From the NCBI GenBank assembly GCA_948470475.1, contig OX419336.1:31793415-31857414 (forward strand): DNA of 64,000 nt. Reading direction: 5' to 3'. Shown here one piece after another: positions 23,530 to 37,200 of this stretch. The notes beneath the pieces were generated by a model that had not been told where the DNA came from, did not search any database, and saw only the letters and a program-made list of their open reading frames with translations. The stretch comes from Galaxea fascicularis. Taxonomy: Eukaryota; Cnidaria; Anthozoa; Scleractinia; Euphylliidae. The position numbers were made by a program, and so were the translations under genes. Each line of letters opens with the position of its first letter. The stretch's first letter is position 1.

Positions 23530-23836
23530 TTATCCAGCTTATCCAGCAAATAAGATGTACTGAAACTAATGCATGTTTATTCACTGGATAAACTCTTTAA
23601 AGAACTGGGGACAGGCAGGGGCTAATTTCGTATAACCTTCAAATTAGTTTTCTATTATCAAGTTGACGTAGCTATTAATATCGCAACGTTTTCTCTTTGA
23701 AGGCTGACCGTTGAGCGCGTAAAACATTTTTTCAAAATGTTTTCAGTGTTTTAATTTGAGCTAAGCGAGCTACATCAGGGTAGCCTGTCGGGAAGCCTTA
23801 ACTCGCTCTGCTTCTAAATATCCCTAACCTGTTTCT

Positions 23837-24200
23837 CCCGGGGGGCTACTCCCCTATAAAAATGACGGGGTCCTCAAAAATTTTTAAAAGAACCTGTAAA
23901 AGGTACTAGAATCTCGATTAGTGGGCGTGGCCCTCCAAAAATTTCAACCCTAAAAGGTACCACCCCTTCTACTGGGGAAACCAATGTTAAAACGCCAAAT
24001 TAACCAACACTGGCAAGCAACAATAATAGCAATAACAGTTAAGAGGGTTCACCTTGGATCAATACCTCAAAAATGCACCGCGACAACTTTAGCGGAAGTA
24101 ATTTTAGGTTAAAGTACCCTAAGCGGGACAACCATCAATTTTGCCCCCTAAAAGGTACGGCGAGCACCCCAATCATTTAATATAGGGGAGTGCCGCCGGG
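23837..24200. mobile_element. MITE-like element with CCCGGGG ends
   Basis: The left end cccggggggctactcccct pairs imperfectly with the right end aggggagtgccgccggg. The heptamer tgtttct lies just outside both ends (offset by one base on the right), a plausible 7- to 8-bp target duplication. Repeated 'aaaaggtac' steps occur inside. There is no coding capacity. Confidence 0.65.
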
Positions 24201-24235
24201 TTGTTTCTGTCCATGGACGATCAGTAGACTTGCCA

Positions 24236-24413
24236 AAAGGCCATTTCCGAGATCGCTTGAGCCTCTATTTCAAACCGAGTGTAAGTAAGTGCGAAGTCTT
24301 TGTAATGAAAATGAGTTTTCGCTCATATGGAACGTTGAACGTATTACCATCACAAACCTTTCGCCCTTTGACTCGCTTTGAAATAGAGGCTCAAGCGAAC
24401 TCGGAAATGGCCC
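24236..24413. mobile_element. Foldback MITE, GGCCATTTCCGAG family
   Basis: Arms of ~40 bp: ggccatttccgagatcgctt, then gagcctctatttcaaa, with the complement ending tcggaaatggcc. The ends match the element at 55401-55603, and the gaggctc core recurs in 29226-29381 and 38535-38689. The copies therefore form a related family in this window. Confidence 0.75.
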
Positions 24414-25063
24414 ATTGATTTTGCAGATGCAAGTTCCAGTTTATCAGCCTCCTTTATGCTTTTCGCTCGCTTACTTAATCTCACAAAGTACATTGCCAAG
24501 GTCGAGCTCTGTTTGCTGGAAACCCTCATAACATATGAAATCAAGATTTGGCCATATTTTGGCCACAATCGTGGCTTCGTTCGGCTTCTTTGGCCCGGAT
24601 TGAAATAAAAATTGTAGGCGAGATCAGATAAGTGTTATACGGAGTAAAAATCAGAAAACACTGGGTTGCAAACGTCTTTTATGACTTGCGTAACTCACAG
24701 CACATACCAATAAAGGCTGCTTATTGAGCACTTACACACTGCTGAAGCAATAGCTACATGTAGTCCTTGACTGCCTATTTTTTTTATTGACACAAATACA
24801 GTTTATTGATTCAACACCTTAATTGTGTACATTCCCCGATAATCATGACTGAACTAAATTGTGTTTTGTTGTCACGCCTCCTAATATTAATAATCACAAT
24901 AATTTTCATTCCTTGTAATAGCTAATACGTACGATTAAAAATTATTAGAGACTACAAAAATGAATATTATTTCCATTTCAGTTCCCGTTAGGTGATGTTC
25001 GGTAAAGTTGAGGGTCACAGACGAGATCGGTGAAAAAAAAAAAAAAAAGAAATCAAATGATTA

Positions 25064-25393
25064 GGGAGCATTCATTTTTTAGAAGAGGGGGGGGGGGGGG
25101 GTGAGCCGGAGAAATTCAGGGGAGGGTCATTAACTTTTTGCCTTCCCAAAAAGGGAGGGTCAGCATAAATTTGACACAACAAAGAGGGGGGTCACTTAAA
25201 TTTTTTCGTTGCACAATCCAGCCACAAACCGTGTTTGTCAGGAGGAAGGGGTGGGTCACTATAAATTTTACTGCTTCCCGGGGAGGGTCACATTTTTTAA
25301 CAAAAAATATAAAGGGAGGGCTGGGAGATTTTACATTTATGCTCATAGGGATTCCTCCGGCCCACCCCCCCCTTCTATAAAATGAATGCTCCC
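25064..25393. mobile_element. MITE with TTA target duplication
   Basis: The left end gggagcattcattttttaga mirrors the right end tctataaaatgaatgctccc. TTA flanks both sides (25061-25063 and 25394-25396). A poly-G run follows the left arm and a poly-C run precedes the right arm, so the arms extend with G/C homopolymers. It is non-autonomous. Confidence 0.8.
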
Positions 25394-25882
25394 TTAATTT
25401 CATAGACGTTACTCACAGTCTAAGAGTTGTTATTAAACTCATGTAACGTTTTAATGTCACATGATGAAACGATGGAGACAGACGCGAGTGCTGGTCAACT
25501 TCTGTTTTATTGTAGGCCTGTGTATTCTGAGAGTTACGATGAAACAATGAAGTATTCTTATAATCACACAGTATGAGTAAGGTAATCAGAGGTGTCGATT
25601 ACATCACTATGGTAAATATATCATAGATCACGCAAGTTAGTGTCGCAATACAATGTCGCAATCCGGTATCGTTAAAGTGTCCCTGTTTGCATTATAATGA
25701 ATCAACATTTGGCGTGTGTTTCATTCTTTTTAAGTTTACTTTTGAGCAAACGTACGTCTAACAAGCTATGCACCTACACTTGAACAGTTTGTCACTTTTG
25801 TACAAGACTGTATTCTATACACTATGCAGCAAAAATTTGAAAACATTTTTAAGACCTACACTTACCAAAGACAAAAACAAGC

Positions 25883-26200
25883 GTTGTCGTTTTTTTTGTC
25901 AAAGGAGATGCTTAGGGACCAATCATTATTTAGCTGTTAAAGGCTACTCAACTGACAAAAAAGTTTGGCTAAGAAGTTGTGGCCCTTCCTTCTAAAGGGT
26001 CCAAAAAAACTCTGACCCTCCCCCTTACTCCATTAAAAAAACTGTGACCTCCCCTAAAAGGCATTTTTTTAAAAAATGGCCCTTCCCAAAGTGAGGCTAA
26101 AAAAATAGTGACCCTCCCCCCAAATATAGTAGCCCTCTCCCCCCCCCCGCTATATAATGACCGGTCCCTAAGCATCTCCTTTGACAAAAAAACCGACAAC
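25883..26200. mobile_element. TIR element whose arms enclose a gggacc-type end
   Basis: Arms of ~55 bp: gttgtcgttttttttgtcaa, then aggagatgcttagggacc, with the complement ending ccgacaac at 26200. The inner part resembles the gggacc MITE at 23281. Here TTA on the left faces TAA on the right, so the inner ends are not flanked by a direct duplication and belong to the longer inverted repeat. Confidence 0.7.
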
Positions 26201-27734
26201 AACTCTAAATTCTGTTCTTGTTGTGACAATCAGGTGTATTATCTATCGTTAAGCTTTGAAGAGTGAGATGGGTGTAATAACCCCGACAAAACGATCTCCT
26301 GGCTCATGCATGTACCGCGTAACTAAGGAAAGATTGTTTTATCCTACTCGATAAAATTCACCACTACGTAACAAGTCTCCAAACTGAACCATGAAATCTC
26401 GTGGATTTGTTTATTCTACTTTCAAATACCATGGATGCCGAAGGAATTATTGCTGCCCCCAGATGGTCTAGAGGTGGTGATCATAAGTAAGATAATTGTT
26501 AAAAGGTACTGCCAAATTACGCCGCTCACTCGGGTTCAGGGTATCCTGGGGGAGGGGGAAGGGTGTGAGCGCGGGATTGTTTCCCTAAACAGGGGCTGGG
26601 AATCGGGTGCTAACTAAACGTTCAAACAACAGAATGGGGCTTTGTGGCCCTGTTTCAAAACCATTTCCACCCTGAGCTGCGTTTCCTTCATACATCCTAT
26701 TAAGGTCTACCCAACTAGGTATGAAGGAAACTAAAAGCGGGACTTCACCAAGGATTTTCATTCCCAAAGCGGGTTGGCAACTTGTTTACGCCTTCACCAC
26801 AGTCTGTGTGGGCCCTTAATCAACCAACTTCCTCTGGCTGTAAAGACACACACAAGAAAACTTTAGTAGTCAATGCATTTCTTGAGAAATTAAGGAATGG
26901 CCAAGACTAGTTAGTAACAAGTTTGTCGATTTCGTCGGGGTTACTCACTAAATTTCAAGCTCAGCTAAGCTCGTTAAGTCTAAAATCAACAGTATTCTAT
27001 CAAACTTAGAGCTGGCAATTACTTTTCTACAGTCTTGCTACACTTTCACAATTCGTAATATTTGTACCTGCAAGAAATGAGGCAAATAAAACATAAGCGT
27101 ATGACAAAAATAACGCAAGATTGATTTATTTATAACCCTACCAGATTTTTATTTATCAAAACAAAAATGACTGAAAAACATTCCTGAATAAAAACGTTAT
27201 CCTACAACTGACATCGTTTTACAGCTGGTATGAAATCTCGTAAAGCAGATGCAAGATGTGACTGCCTTTAAGGTAAGCATCGGGTAAGATAAGCAGCAAA
27301 TATCCACGAGCGAGAGTTAAACGACTTGCACACAGCTGTGCTAAAACCAACATCAAACTGAAATTTCTGGTTCTATTTCCAACCAAGCGCATAACAATTG
27401 GAATTGAATACGTGAACTACTGTACATCTGAACTTTGGATGAAAAATTTAAGAACACCATGGCGCAGAATGTTGCGACACAACCGTGACCTTTTGCACTG
27501 TTCGTGGCGCTAAATTTGAAATCTCGTAAGTGAAAAGATACGAAAGAATAAGGAAAATGGCCGAAAACGGCGCAACAGCTAGCGACTCAGTGCTTCTTGT
27601 TAATGTTTAAGCTCATATGACACACTAATCGCTTAGGTACCCTCAGATTTTTATAAACCAGGTCTTCAATTCTAGATATTTTTTTTAAGACGTTGATCTT
27701 AGGTAAATTATATCAAACTGATCTTGAAATTGCC

Positions 27735-27796
27735 TAATCTCGTACCCAGATCTCACTGTGTGCATGACCGGGGCAGCCGATCTGGGTACGAGTTTA
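27735..27796. mobile_element. 62-bp mini-element with 9-bp target duplication
   Basis: Perfect 14-bp arms ctcgtacccagatc and gatctgggtacgag sit within taat and ttta ends. The nonamer gaaattgcc occurs directly outside both ends (27726-27734 and 27797-27805). A 9-bp duplication is typical of Mutator-like insertion. This is among the smallest identifiable elements in the window. Confidence 0.75.
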
Positions 27797-28166
27797 GAAA
27801 TTGCCTCAATGCTCCTTCGGCGAAGGAGCACTGTGGATATGTGCACAGCTTAAGCAGTTGTCAAAACAAAGCCTGGAGCAAATACAGACTCGATCGATAC
27901 CTCAACCCATATTCCACGGGCATAGCACCAACTTGACCAGCTCCCAGTAAGCTTGAAAGGCAATATTTTTTAGCATTTCAAAAGTCATGCATGGTTTCGA
28001 ATCCTGCTCGAGCTAAACTGAAATTATTGATTAGACTGTCTCTTCAGCAGCCCCTAATCTGCGTTCAGAACATTGCTCTCCCTGTTTTCAAGTTTGCAGC
28101 TGTTGCTTTTGTGTCGTTTAAATATGCGTAACTACGTTTACTACGAAACACAGTGTGGGTCTCAAC

Positions 28167-28244
28167 CTACCTGCGTGTAATGCTATGTTTCTCCTCGATC
28201 TTCCTCATCACTTCTCGGTCTGGAAGGAGGATTGTACGGAACCG
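28167..28244 (-). CDS. SLC6 gene A last recognised exon
   Basis: After acceptor ttttgtag the exon encodes [20 protein letters not shown] and a few basic residues, then TAG. The stop lies within cgcag|gtaggt, which is itself a good donor. The paralogous exon in gene B (48142-48234) also ends at a donor (gccctg|gtaagc). So the exon may either terminate here or splice on to an unrecognised terminal exon, changing the C-terminal tail. Confidence 0.75.
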   Translation of the reverse strand, partial: RFRTILLPDREVMRKIEEKHSITRR

Positions 28245-31200
28245 CTACAAAAGTATACGAAAAAGAAACTAAGATCTTATTATAGAATACCGCTTTAAAT
28301 ATTAATTATAATAATATTTAGTTTAAGAAATGAAAATGCTTTTTCCTTTTAGTACCCAGTGATGACATCCGTTCCTTTACCACAAGGCATATTTAGTTGA
28401 GTTTGTGGAAATGAATACATATTTTCCTGAATCGTAAACTTCTTCAAGTGACTTTCCGTTCTTGGCCTAAGTTGATCTGCTAAATAACTGTAAAAGTTCG
28501 GGTGATGATGAGATTTAAGATATGCGAAGTTTTACAAGAGATCGCGATGTTCTTTTGTTAAAATGAATTTCAGCCATGTCAGTGATATCCACCTGGCCCC
28601 GGTTGTTCAAAGGCTGGATAGCGCTATCCACCGGATAAATCACTATCCAGCGGATAAGTATTGGGAAAGTTAATTGCACTATCCACTGGATAGATATTTA
28701 TCCGGTGGATAGCGCTATCCAGCCTTTGAACAACTGGGGCCTGATCTACCTTTTGGTGGGATTCTACACTTTATAACAACAAGGATGTATACATTAGTTT
28801 CCACCTCAGAAAATGATCCAGACCCCAGTTTTAGGTATCGAGCCAGTGCATATCCTGGAACACATAGGATTGAAACTATACACAGCATCCATCCGATAAA
28901 CTCAGCCCATGCAGGAAACGTGACATCACCATACGATATGCCAGTCCAGTCCACACAGAACCAGATAAAGATCACCTGAATTAAAAAGAAAAAAACATAG
29001 AATATTGAGTATTTGACGCAGGAATCATTAAATCATGATCACGAGAAACTCTTTGAAATCAGTTTTGTTAAAATTATTCAATCTAATGCAGCTGTTTACT
29101 GTGGTCTCCTTTACTTTGCTCCGTGATTGGTTTGCAAAATGCGCGCTACTTTCTCAACCAATAACCAGCAAGATTATTGAGATTGGCTAATTGTATTGTT
29201 TGCTTCCGTTGTGATTGGCCAAAGCAATAGGCCATATTCGTATTCGCGGTATTGCACTGAATCTAGCATGAAGTGGAGGCTCTTGCGGGGGAATACATTT
29301 ACATATGAAAAGATTCCCCCGCAAGAGCCTCCACTTCATGCTAGATCCAGTTCAATACCGAGAATACGAATATGGCCTATTATTTTTTTCACGACACTAA
29401 ATAGGAAAGTGCTCCAAGTAAATTCATGCTTACTCCGATGATCAAGGGGGAGATATACTTCCAGCATAGGCGGAAATACATGTTGGGACGGTGGCCGATC
29501 ATGTTCTCAATGTCCGTGGAAAATTGCTCAATTCCTGAGTGAGAGCGGAAACAAAAACAAAGAAACATTTGTTAGCCACTAAGATGAAATAAGTAAATGA
29601 TTGTTACATTGGTGCAAGCACAGGGACAGGAACTTGATCAAATTTCATATAGTAGAAGCAATTAAGCAGTGTCAGGACAGTCATGCGAAAAAGAAGGCTT
29701 TTGAGGGTGGCTGTCCAATTAAAATCAAAGAAAAAGGAGGGGGATCGAGCGCAATTCTGAGGTAAAAAGTGGAAAAATAGCTGGTCTATTTTATCTTGGA
29801 GGGGAGGGGGTCATCGCCCAAAAATGTTCTTTTTGAGAGACGTTATGTATCTGAAACTTGCAAGCTGGGGTAGTGACACAATTTGCGAATGACACTCCCC
29901 CAAAGCGCTCCCTGCCCCACCCCCCACCCCATACAAAATAAACGGTGCTTTATCACTCACCATAAAACCAACCAATGCCGATAACCTCGAGTAGCGCAAT
30001 CAACACAAGGGATATCCCGCCTGCCTGGTAATCAAACATTTGGAACACGTACATTCCACCCTGGTATAAAGAAGGAAATAAGAATGGACTGAATAAAAGA
30101 TAATTGAATATTGGCATACCGGAAGCGTCAGTTAAGGAAGGCAAAAATTCGAAACATTTACAATGAGAAATAGTGGAAGCAATCAGTCCTAAAAGAACCT
30201 ACTCCTGGGATTGCAGCTGGTCAGCAAAACGTATAGACACGCATCATGCAACACGATAAAAGAACTTTACTCTTTACTGAGAGTCTTTGGTAATAATTGG
30301 CAATTTCCTCAACAGACGAAAGCCAGTTACAAACGGGAGTAGAACGAAAAGGGGACTAATTTGGGAGTAACGAAAGGAAGAGCAAAAAAGATAAGAGTCA
30401 AATGTTTGTTATTATGCCAAGAGGATATTTTGAGTGAAGCGCCAAAAAGTGTTTCCTATAATTAAAGAATGCGGATTACGGAAGGTATTCTCAGTTTTGA
30501 TTATAAGACTTAAGCTTAACCTGAAAAATTGTTGATACCTTATGTAGGAACGATAACAAGAATGCGAAATTCAACGCGTAAAAGCAAGAGAGGATGAGGT
30601 ATCCTCTCTTGGTAAAAGGCAGCAATCACAAAAATTATCCAACGAGTACATAATTTTAAATTTCCCTTCAGGCCTACCTCAGTCACGTGGGCAAGTCCGA
30701 TTATATAACAGAAAACACAGAAACCCAATGTAATGACAGCCTTATATCGGCGGAAGCCTGGTTTCCAGTCAGCTAACACGGTGGTGCATGTCTCCACTCC
30801 CACGAACTGAAAAAAAATGATTTTATTAACAGTTCACGCAATTGGCTCGTCATGTGGAGTAGAACGGGTCTGAGGATTGCTTCTGTTACTAGGTGACTCC
30901 GTTCAAAGAGGTCTTAATTAGGCTCTTTCAAATTTCATGCACAGTACTACTTATTAATTAATTAATTCATAAATGATTTAAATAATTGATAAATTTATAA
31001 AAATGAAAACAAATAATTAATGGCGGAAACAAAAACAACTTCAAGTTCGAGTTTAGAAGATGTATTAAACATAGTCAGGTCAGAGATTTCAGTCTACAAC
31101 TTTGTAACTTGATTTATTAGAATGACGTGAAATCTACTTCTTCGAAATTGAAAACCAAAGAATAACAACTTACAACCGAACCAGCAAACGAACATCTAAT

Positions 31201-34200
31201 TCATCAGGCTAATATCAAACCCACTGAAGTGACCTAATGTGCGATAAATAACCAGCACCACAAATACCTTACCTGACTGTCCAAGCCAAGGTTAAACAAC
31301 ATGAAAAAGAAGATGAATGCCCAGAAGGGAGATGCAGGCATTTGCTTGATTCCCTCGGGATACGCAATGAAAGCCAATCCTGGACCTAGGTGAATGAGAG
31401 AAAGGTCATGCTGCTATGAGGTTATATTCACTGCTAAGGCACAAGTTAGTTTTATGTAAAAACGTTTTCTAATCGTAGGATTCGAATGCCTTGCACACAT
31501 CTCCTTGGGTGACCACAGGCATCCCGTATTGCTACACCTCGACCCCTTGCATAATATCTGGAAAATAACGTGGCATGTCCAAAGTAGAACAGCAAATGGG
31601 CTACCTTTTTTAAGTTTAGACTACCAAAGTTGTCTTCAATGGTTGCGCATCAGGCCCCAAATCGATAAAATAGTAATAGTGATAGTGGCTGTAATAGTAC
31701 GGAGTAACAGTAAATTTATTCAACGTCGCAAAACGTGGGTAGGGGTTGCCAAATCTTCAGAGCCAGAGGATCATGTAAAACAAAACGCTCGACTTAAAGA
31801 CGCAAAGAAAAAAAACTGACTTATATACCTCCTTTCACAACTTTGTCGACGCTGATATTTAACACGTGACCCATGTAACCCATCATAGTGAAGATCACAA
31901 ACCCAGCGAAAAGGCTGGTACCACAGTTGATGAGTGAAACGATTAGCGTGTCTCTGCAAAACATCAAATCAGGCACAGTCTATGAGTGGAAGACGCAACC
32001 TTAGGGTAGGGTACCTTAAGGTCCTGACAAGTTTCATATTTAGCAGCGATGAACGATCAGTGATCAAGAGGAAGGTGAACAAAAGAAACAATTTCGGATT
32101 TTTGCGCTTTGTAATATTCATTAATTTTGCTTGTTCCTTTGCACCTTATCTTACACTTTACGATTTTCTTTGTTCCGTTACGTAATGTTTGTTACAGGCG
32201 TGCAATTTTCACCTTTCTAGTAGAACATATATAAATAGCTTTCTGTGTTAATTTTTAAGTTTCGTTCAGCTTCCATTGCAAATTTATCGGAATTCTTTGG
32301 CATTTCGTTCGGCCAGAAGGTATTAAAGATTGCTTTATTTTGACCAATTTTATCTAAACATTCAAATGCCAACTGCATTTTGCAGAATATTAGAGAGATT
32401 AAGCAGCAAGTTTACGGTTGTTTGATGATCATCGCGTATTGTGCTTAAGCTTCGTATACCCCTAATAGACCGGCGCCACGCCATTCAAGACAGCGAAAGT
32501 CAGCATTCATCTTCAAAATGTTCAGACAGTCATCTCTCTGTAATAAATTGCGTTGAACTCACATGCATCAATTCATTCACGTTCAAACAACGTTATATTA
32601 AAGCATACGATCGCCAATCAGTGTATCCGACAACGATAAAAAAATCAGTTTTTACTCACGTTTGTCCAGTAAACGTAAAAGCCAACCTCTTCACATTAAA
32701 AACGGCAAACGGCAAAAGGCAAAAGTGGAGAATTGGGGGAAAAATCTGGACAGGTGGTCATCTCTACCGTTTGCTGTTTGGCGTAAACATTACGCTTCAT
32801 CTCTCTATGTCTAGCGTTACAGAAACGTATGGCTCCGTAGCTTGCATCTACGGACTCAAAAGGCCGATTACATCAGTAATGCTGGGTTTCCGACCAAAAT
32901 CCAACTTTGAAATTAAACGGAAAAATCAAGTTAACTCGATATCACTATGCAGGGATGACCTCTACCCGAAAACTTGTTTATGCTAGGATATCGTGTTCAC
33001 CAGTCGACCTTCTAACTAAGCAAACAATTTTGCTTCTTCTCATGACGTCACGGCGGCCAAGTTGGCGTCCCAAATAAAACCTCTTGGAATTGCATTCTAT
33101 CTTTATGAAAATAGCTTTTTTTGTTTCAGTGAACCAATATGGCTGATAGTAGTGTGAGTGAAAACGATCAAAAGAAAGGAGGTGGCTCAACGAGAATTAC
33201 CTTTTGTGGCGGGCGCTGGAAAAAGGATTGAGGGACGGGAAATGGGGACGCGATCGGTACACGCTTTTCTTGAATTTCTCACCATTGATCAATCCCTTAT
33301 TTATTTATTTATTTATTTACTTACCTGATTTTACTAATAATCCATTTTGCTTAATTTGATTGTAAGTTATACAACCCGCCTCGATTAGCTTTGCTATATC
33401 GGGTTGTATATTTTTCTAATTTGTTAACTTTAAATTATTGAAATAAAATGATGATGATGTGGACGATGACGATGACGATGACGATAATGATGATGATACC
33501 ACTGAGCCAGCACCATAGACAGTACTACAACGCGAACAGATAGAACTGCTCATACTGAACTCTCAGGTTTCACCTACTTTTCACAATTGTTGTGGAATTT
33601 GTTATAGCTGCCGTATGTTATGAGCCCACCAAACCCAATACTGAGTGAGAAGAAAATCTGACCGGCGGCTTGCACCCAAACCTAAAAGAAAAATTAAGTT
33701 GCGTAAATATTTTTTAATAGCCTTTATTTGCTTTGTGATTGGCTATGACTAGTGAAACAGAAAAAAAAAACTTTAGATAAAAAACCCTGCGTAAAATTTA
33801 TATACACTTCGTCGAATAAAGAAGATTGTATCAACTATCCTATCGTAGTCCGTTTTCACTGGGATTCAGCATCATTCAAATCAGTGTTGTTATGGTGACC
33901 CCGTTTCCGACAACATTAATTGCATATATACATGGCTATCAGACATCAAGGCGTTCTTGTCTCGATCACCTGAATTATTATTCGTGTTCGTGTTCTTAAT
34001 GTAAAAGTGTCGCTGCCACAAAATTGAATCGAGCTTCCTTAACCAGAAAAAAAATGACAGAATTCTCGTCACCTGCGGATTTTTTAACTTTTTAAAGTCA
34101 GGTTTTAGGTAAAAGAGCACGCCATTGCCTGCGCCTTCTAAAGTGGCTCCACGGATCAACAGAATGAACAAAACCAAGTAAGGAAAGGTGGCAGTGAAGT

Positions 34201-37200
34201 ATACGACCTGAAAATAAAAGTATTGAGCTTTAGCAAAGTTTTGAAACCGTTTTTACACAGCAATTTTATTGGTGATGATCATAGTGCCTCTGGTCACAAC
34301 TTAAGGAACCAGAGAACTTTCCGAACGGTTTGTGCAGTCCTTTTCCTTATCATAATTATTATCATTGTATGCCGGTCCGGCAGTAGCAAGTTGGATGCTC
34401 GAATATACGAATGAGGCCTTAAGCTCTTGCGTTTAGTTGTTGCTCCTAGCTTTCGATCTTTCCGTGGATCGGTGAAAGCGTTAAGGCTTCCAAGAGAAAC
34501 TGAACGCGAGATCGAAGTAATAGCCTTACAATTGCTATAATTGCAAAGAATGTATGAGGTGAACACGTTTGGAACAATTACCTTGCCAGCTGACTTGATT
34601 CCCTTCCAGACACAGAAATAAACAATGATCCACCCTAACAGAAGACACATGGCGAGTTCAAACCTCAATTCGCCAGGTTGCTCAATACCACCCGAGATCC
34701 TGAGCACGTGGTTACTGAAACAGAAACAAGGTAATATTTTTATTATATCAAGCAATTGGTGCCACAAGTTGAAATATATATCTTTTTAATATTTTGCTTA
34801 TGAATAACTATTGCTTATAGTTCATTTCCTCAAGACAGGGTCCCAAAGGTATCGGGGAGGAGGGGGGGGGGGGGGGGTGACTTCCCTGGAGCCCCAAACC
34901 CCTTTGGGACCCTGGCAGGAAGGAATATTAACTTTAGGAAATACTAGGAAACGCATTTCGGTCTCAGGAAGGAAAGAATATCTACTAATGATGCCAAATT
35001 GTGTAGAATTTTTGAGAACACACAATTTCTTAGTGCATGCTTTTCTTTTATCCGATGTGCCATTTCATCCTTCCACCATTGCAAGGGGAAAGTGGCTTTG
35101 AGAAAAGATACGGACCATAAATACCGTTATGATGGGTATTTCTTTCTCAAAGCACACTTGCCTCTTGCAAACTTTTCCCGGGTATTCTTAGTATAAGCTG
35201 TACATGATTTATTTCTAAGCTACTTGTGTCAATTTTGTGCTAGTCCGCGGTAACTCGTGTCTATGGTGCTGGCCTGGCTGTAGCTTACTCACTTGAAGTA
35301 TTGTTCCTCAGGGGAGACCCAAGTGCAATTCGGTCCAGCACCTAAAGCTGTACAGTTGGGACTGTTACTGCCACGGTCTGACCTGCAACGCAAGCGGAAA
35401 ACGACATTGTATCACTTCTTTGTAGAAGCAGACCTTGTACCAAACATGTAGCAAATAAAATTTACAAGATTAAGTAGGATTGTATAAGTTAAATAAAACA
35501 CCAACATCAACAGCAGCCAAAGTCTGTCCGAGGGGGAATGGTGCAATGAGGTTAACCCCTTGTGAAGCACCAACCCAAGGACAACACTAGGGGCTGTGAC
35601 AGCCAGGGTTCGTTACGTTCCCAGTGGTTCTGTAACGTCCCACAGAATCAATCATGAAGAGTTGTGAGACGGGGCCTACTGTTTATCGTCGTTATCCGAG
35701 AAGACTAGAAAGTCTAACCATTTGCAGATGTCATTGCAAAAGAAGCACTATTTCCTCAGTTATTTAAATACCTTGAGTGTTGGTCCGGCCGGGTTTTGAG
35801 CCCACGACCTCCCGCGCTCTACCAACTGAGCCATGGGCTTGCACAAACCCTCATTATTATAGCTATCACTATAATCGTCATTGCTATTGCTATTCATATT
35901 GTTATTAAGACGACAGTGGTTAAACATACTTGCACAAGCTCGTCATCCAGGGTGCGGCGCAGGTTTCCCAGGGTAAATGTTTTCTGAAAGCTGCAAACAT
36001 GTAATAAAATGTCCAGGCTAGGATCACATTGTAGTACACACTACAGAGGAAGGTGATGATCACCATGGCGAGTCCAATACCTGCAAGAAACAGTCATTTT
36101 AAATTCCAATCGTGACTAGGATCCATCCCTTTAAACGGGGGGCGACAACTCTAACCAGGCGTCTCGGGAAAAAACAAAATTCATCAGGGAATCTGGAAAT
36201 TTTGCCGGAGATCGCGGGAGACTCGGGCACTTTTCTGGGAAACATGACATAGTTCTGGGGAATTAATTGCAGAAAAAAGGGGATATTAAACAAAATTTGC
36301 ATTTCGATAGTTTAAAAAATCGGTAAAGGATCTTCCAAATTTCCAGGTAGACTTAAAAGTACAAGTAGCGATGCTCAAACAACGTTTGTTAGAGTTGTCG
36401 CCGCCGTCCTCTTAACATTCAGATATCTAGGAGCTAAGTCAGTCAATTATTTTGTCGATCAGTTACTCAGTCCGTCGGGTAGTGGGTCAGTCAGTCAGTC
36501 TCAATGTCACAGTCAGTCAGTCAGTCAGTCAGTCAGTCTCTGAGTCAGCCATTGAGTCATTCAAAGCAAAACTAGTCGCCAAACCACAGAGGGTATGAAA
36601 CGCACTTGCAGTCCACCCTTTTCATGGTGTTAATGCCATGCGAGTTATTCCGCCATCCGTCACATGACTCATGACAATTCCTTCACTGGTGTGGCAAAAG
36701 AGTTGCACAAGAAAAGGATCTTGAAAGTGGCCCCCTTTTCACGAACGGAAAGTAATTGACAACGTGATGACTCCTACTAAAATTGATCTTCTCTGCTGTT
36801 TTCAGATTGGCAGAGGGGGAAGGGTGGGGGAGTAAGCACGCAGATTAGTTTGCTACAATGGAACTATGTTATGAAGCTACACGTCGGACTCACTTACCTC
36901 CCAGGAAGGGACAAATCGCTGCCCAGGCACCTACAACACCTTGTCCCACATACTGACCAAGAGCGACCTCAAGGTAGAAAATGGGAATTCCACAGAACAC
37001 CAGGCAGATGATATACGGGATAAGGAACGATGCTGCAGGGAAAAGAGAGGGAGTCTAAGAAATGGGATAATCAACCTAGTCACAACCCATTCAAAAGACA
37101 TCATTTATGAAAAACACTTCAAAATATAACCCCTGATGGTGAGATCTATAAAGGTGCGATACTTTCAACATTGCGATGTCCAACGATGTTATTATGATTG

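Larger units (their letters stand above)
22454..28166. other. Tail-to-tail intergenic region between paladin and SLC6 gene A
   Basis: No exon was recognised here. It holds the paladin 3' UTR, probably the 3' UTR of gene A, and at least six TIR or foldback elements listed separately. A terminal exon of gene A could be hidden here, because its last recognised exon ends at a donor-like sequence. Confidence 0.6.

Noticed and set aside
32441..32986. Longest uninterrupted open frame in the window, 181 codons on the plus strand
   Set aside because: It starts at GTG, not ATG, lies antisense within gene A intron 7, has low-complexity inverted-repeat sequence (acggcaaacggcaaaagg) and no family resemblance.
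34294..34767. 157-codon minus-strand frame
   Set aside because: It contains gene A exon 5 (34582-34714); the rest is read-through into flanking introns and is not extra protein.
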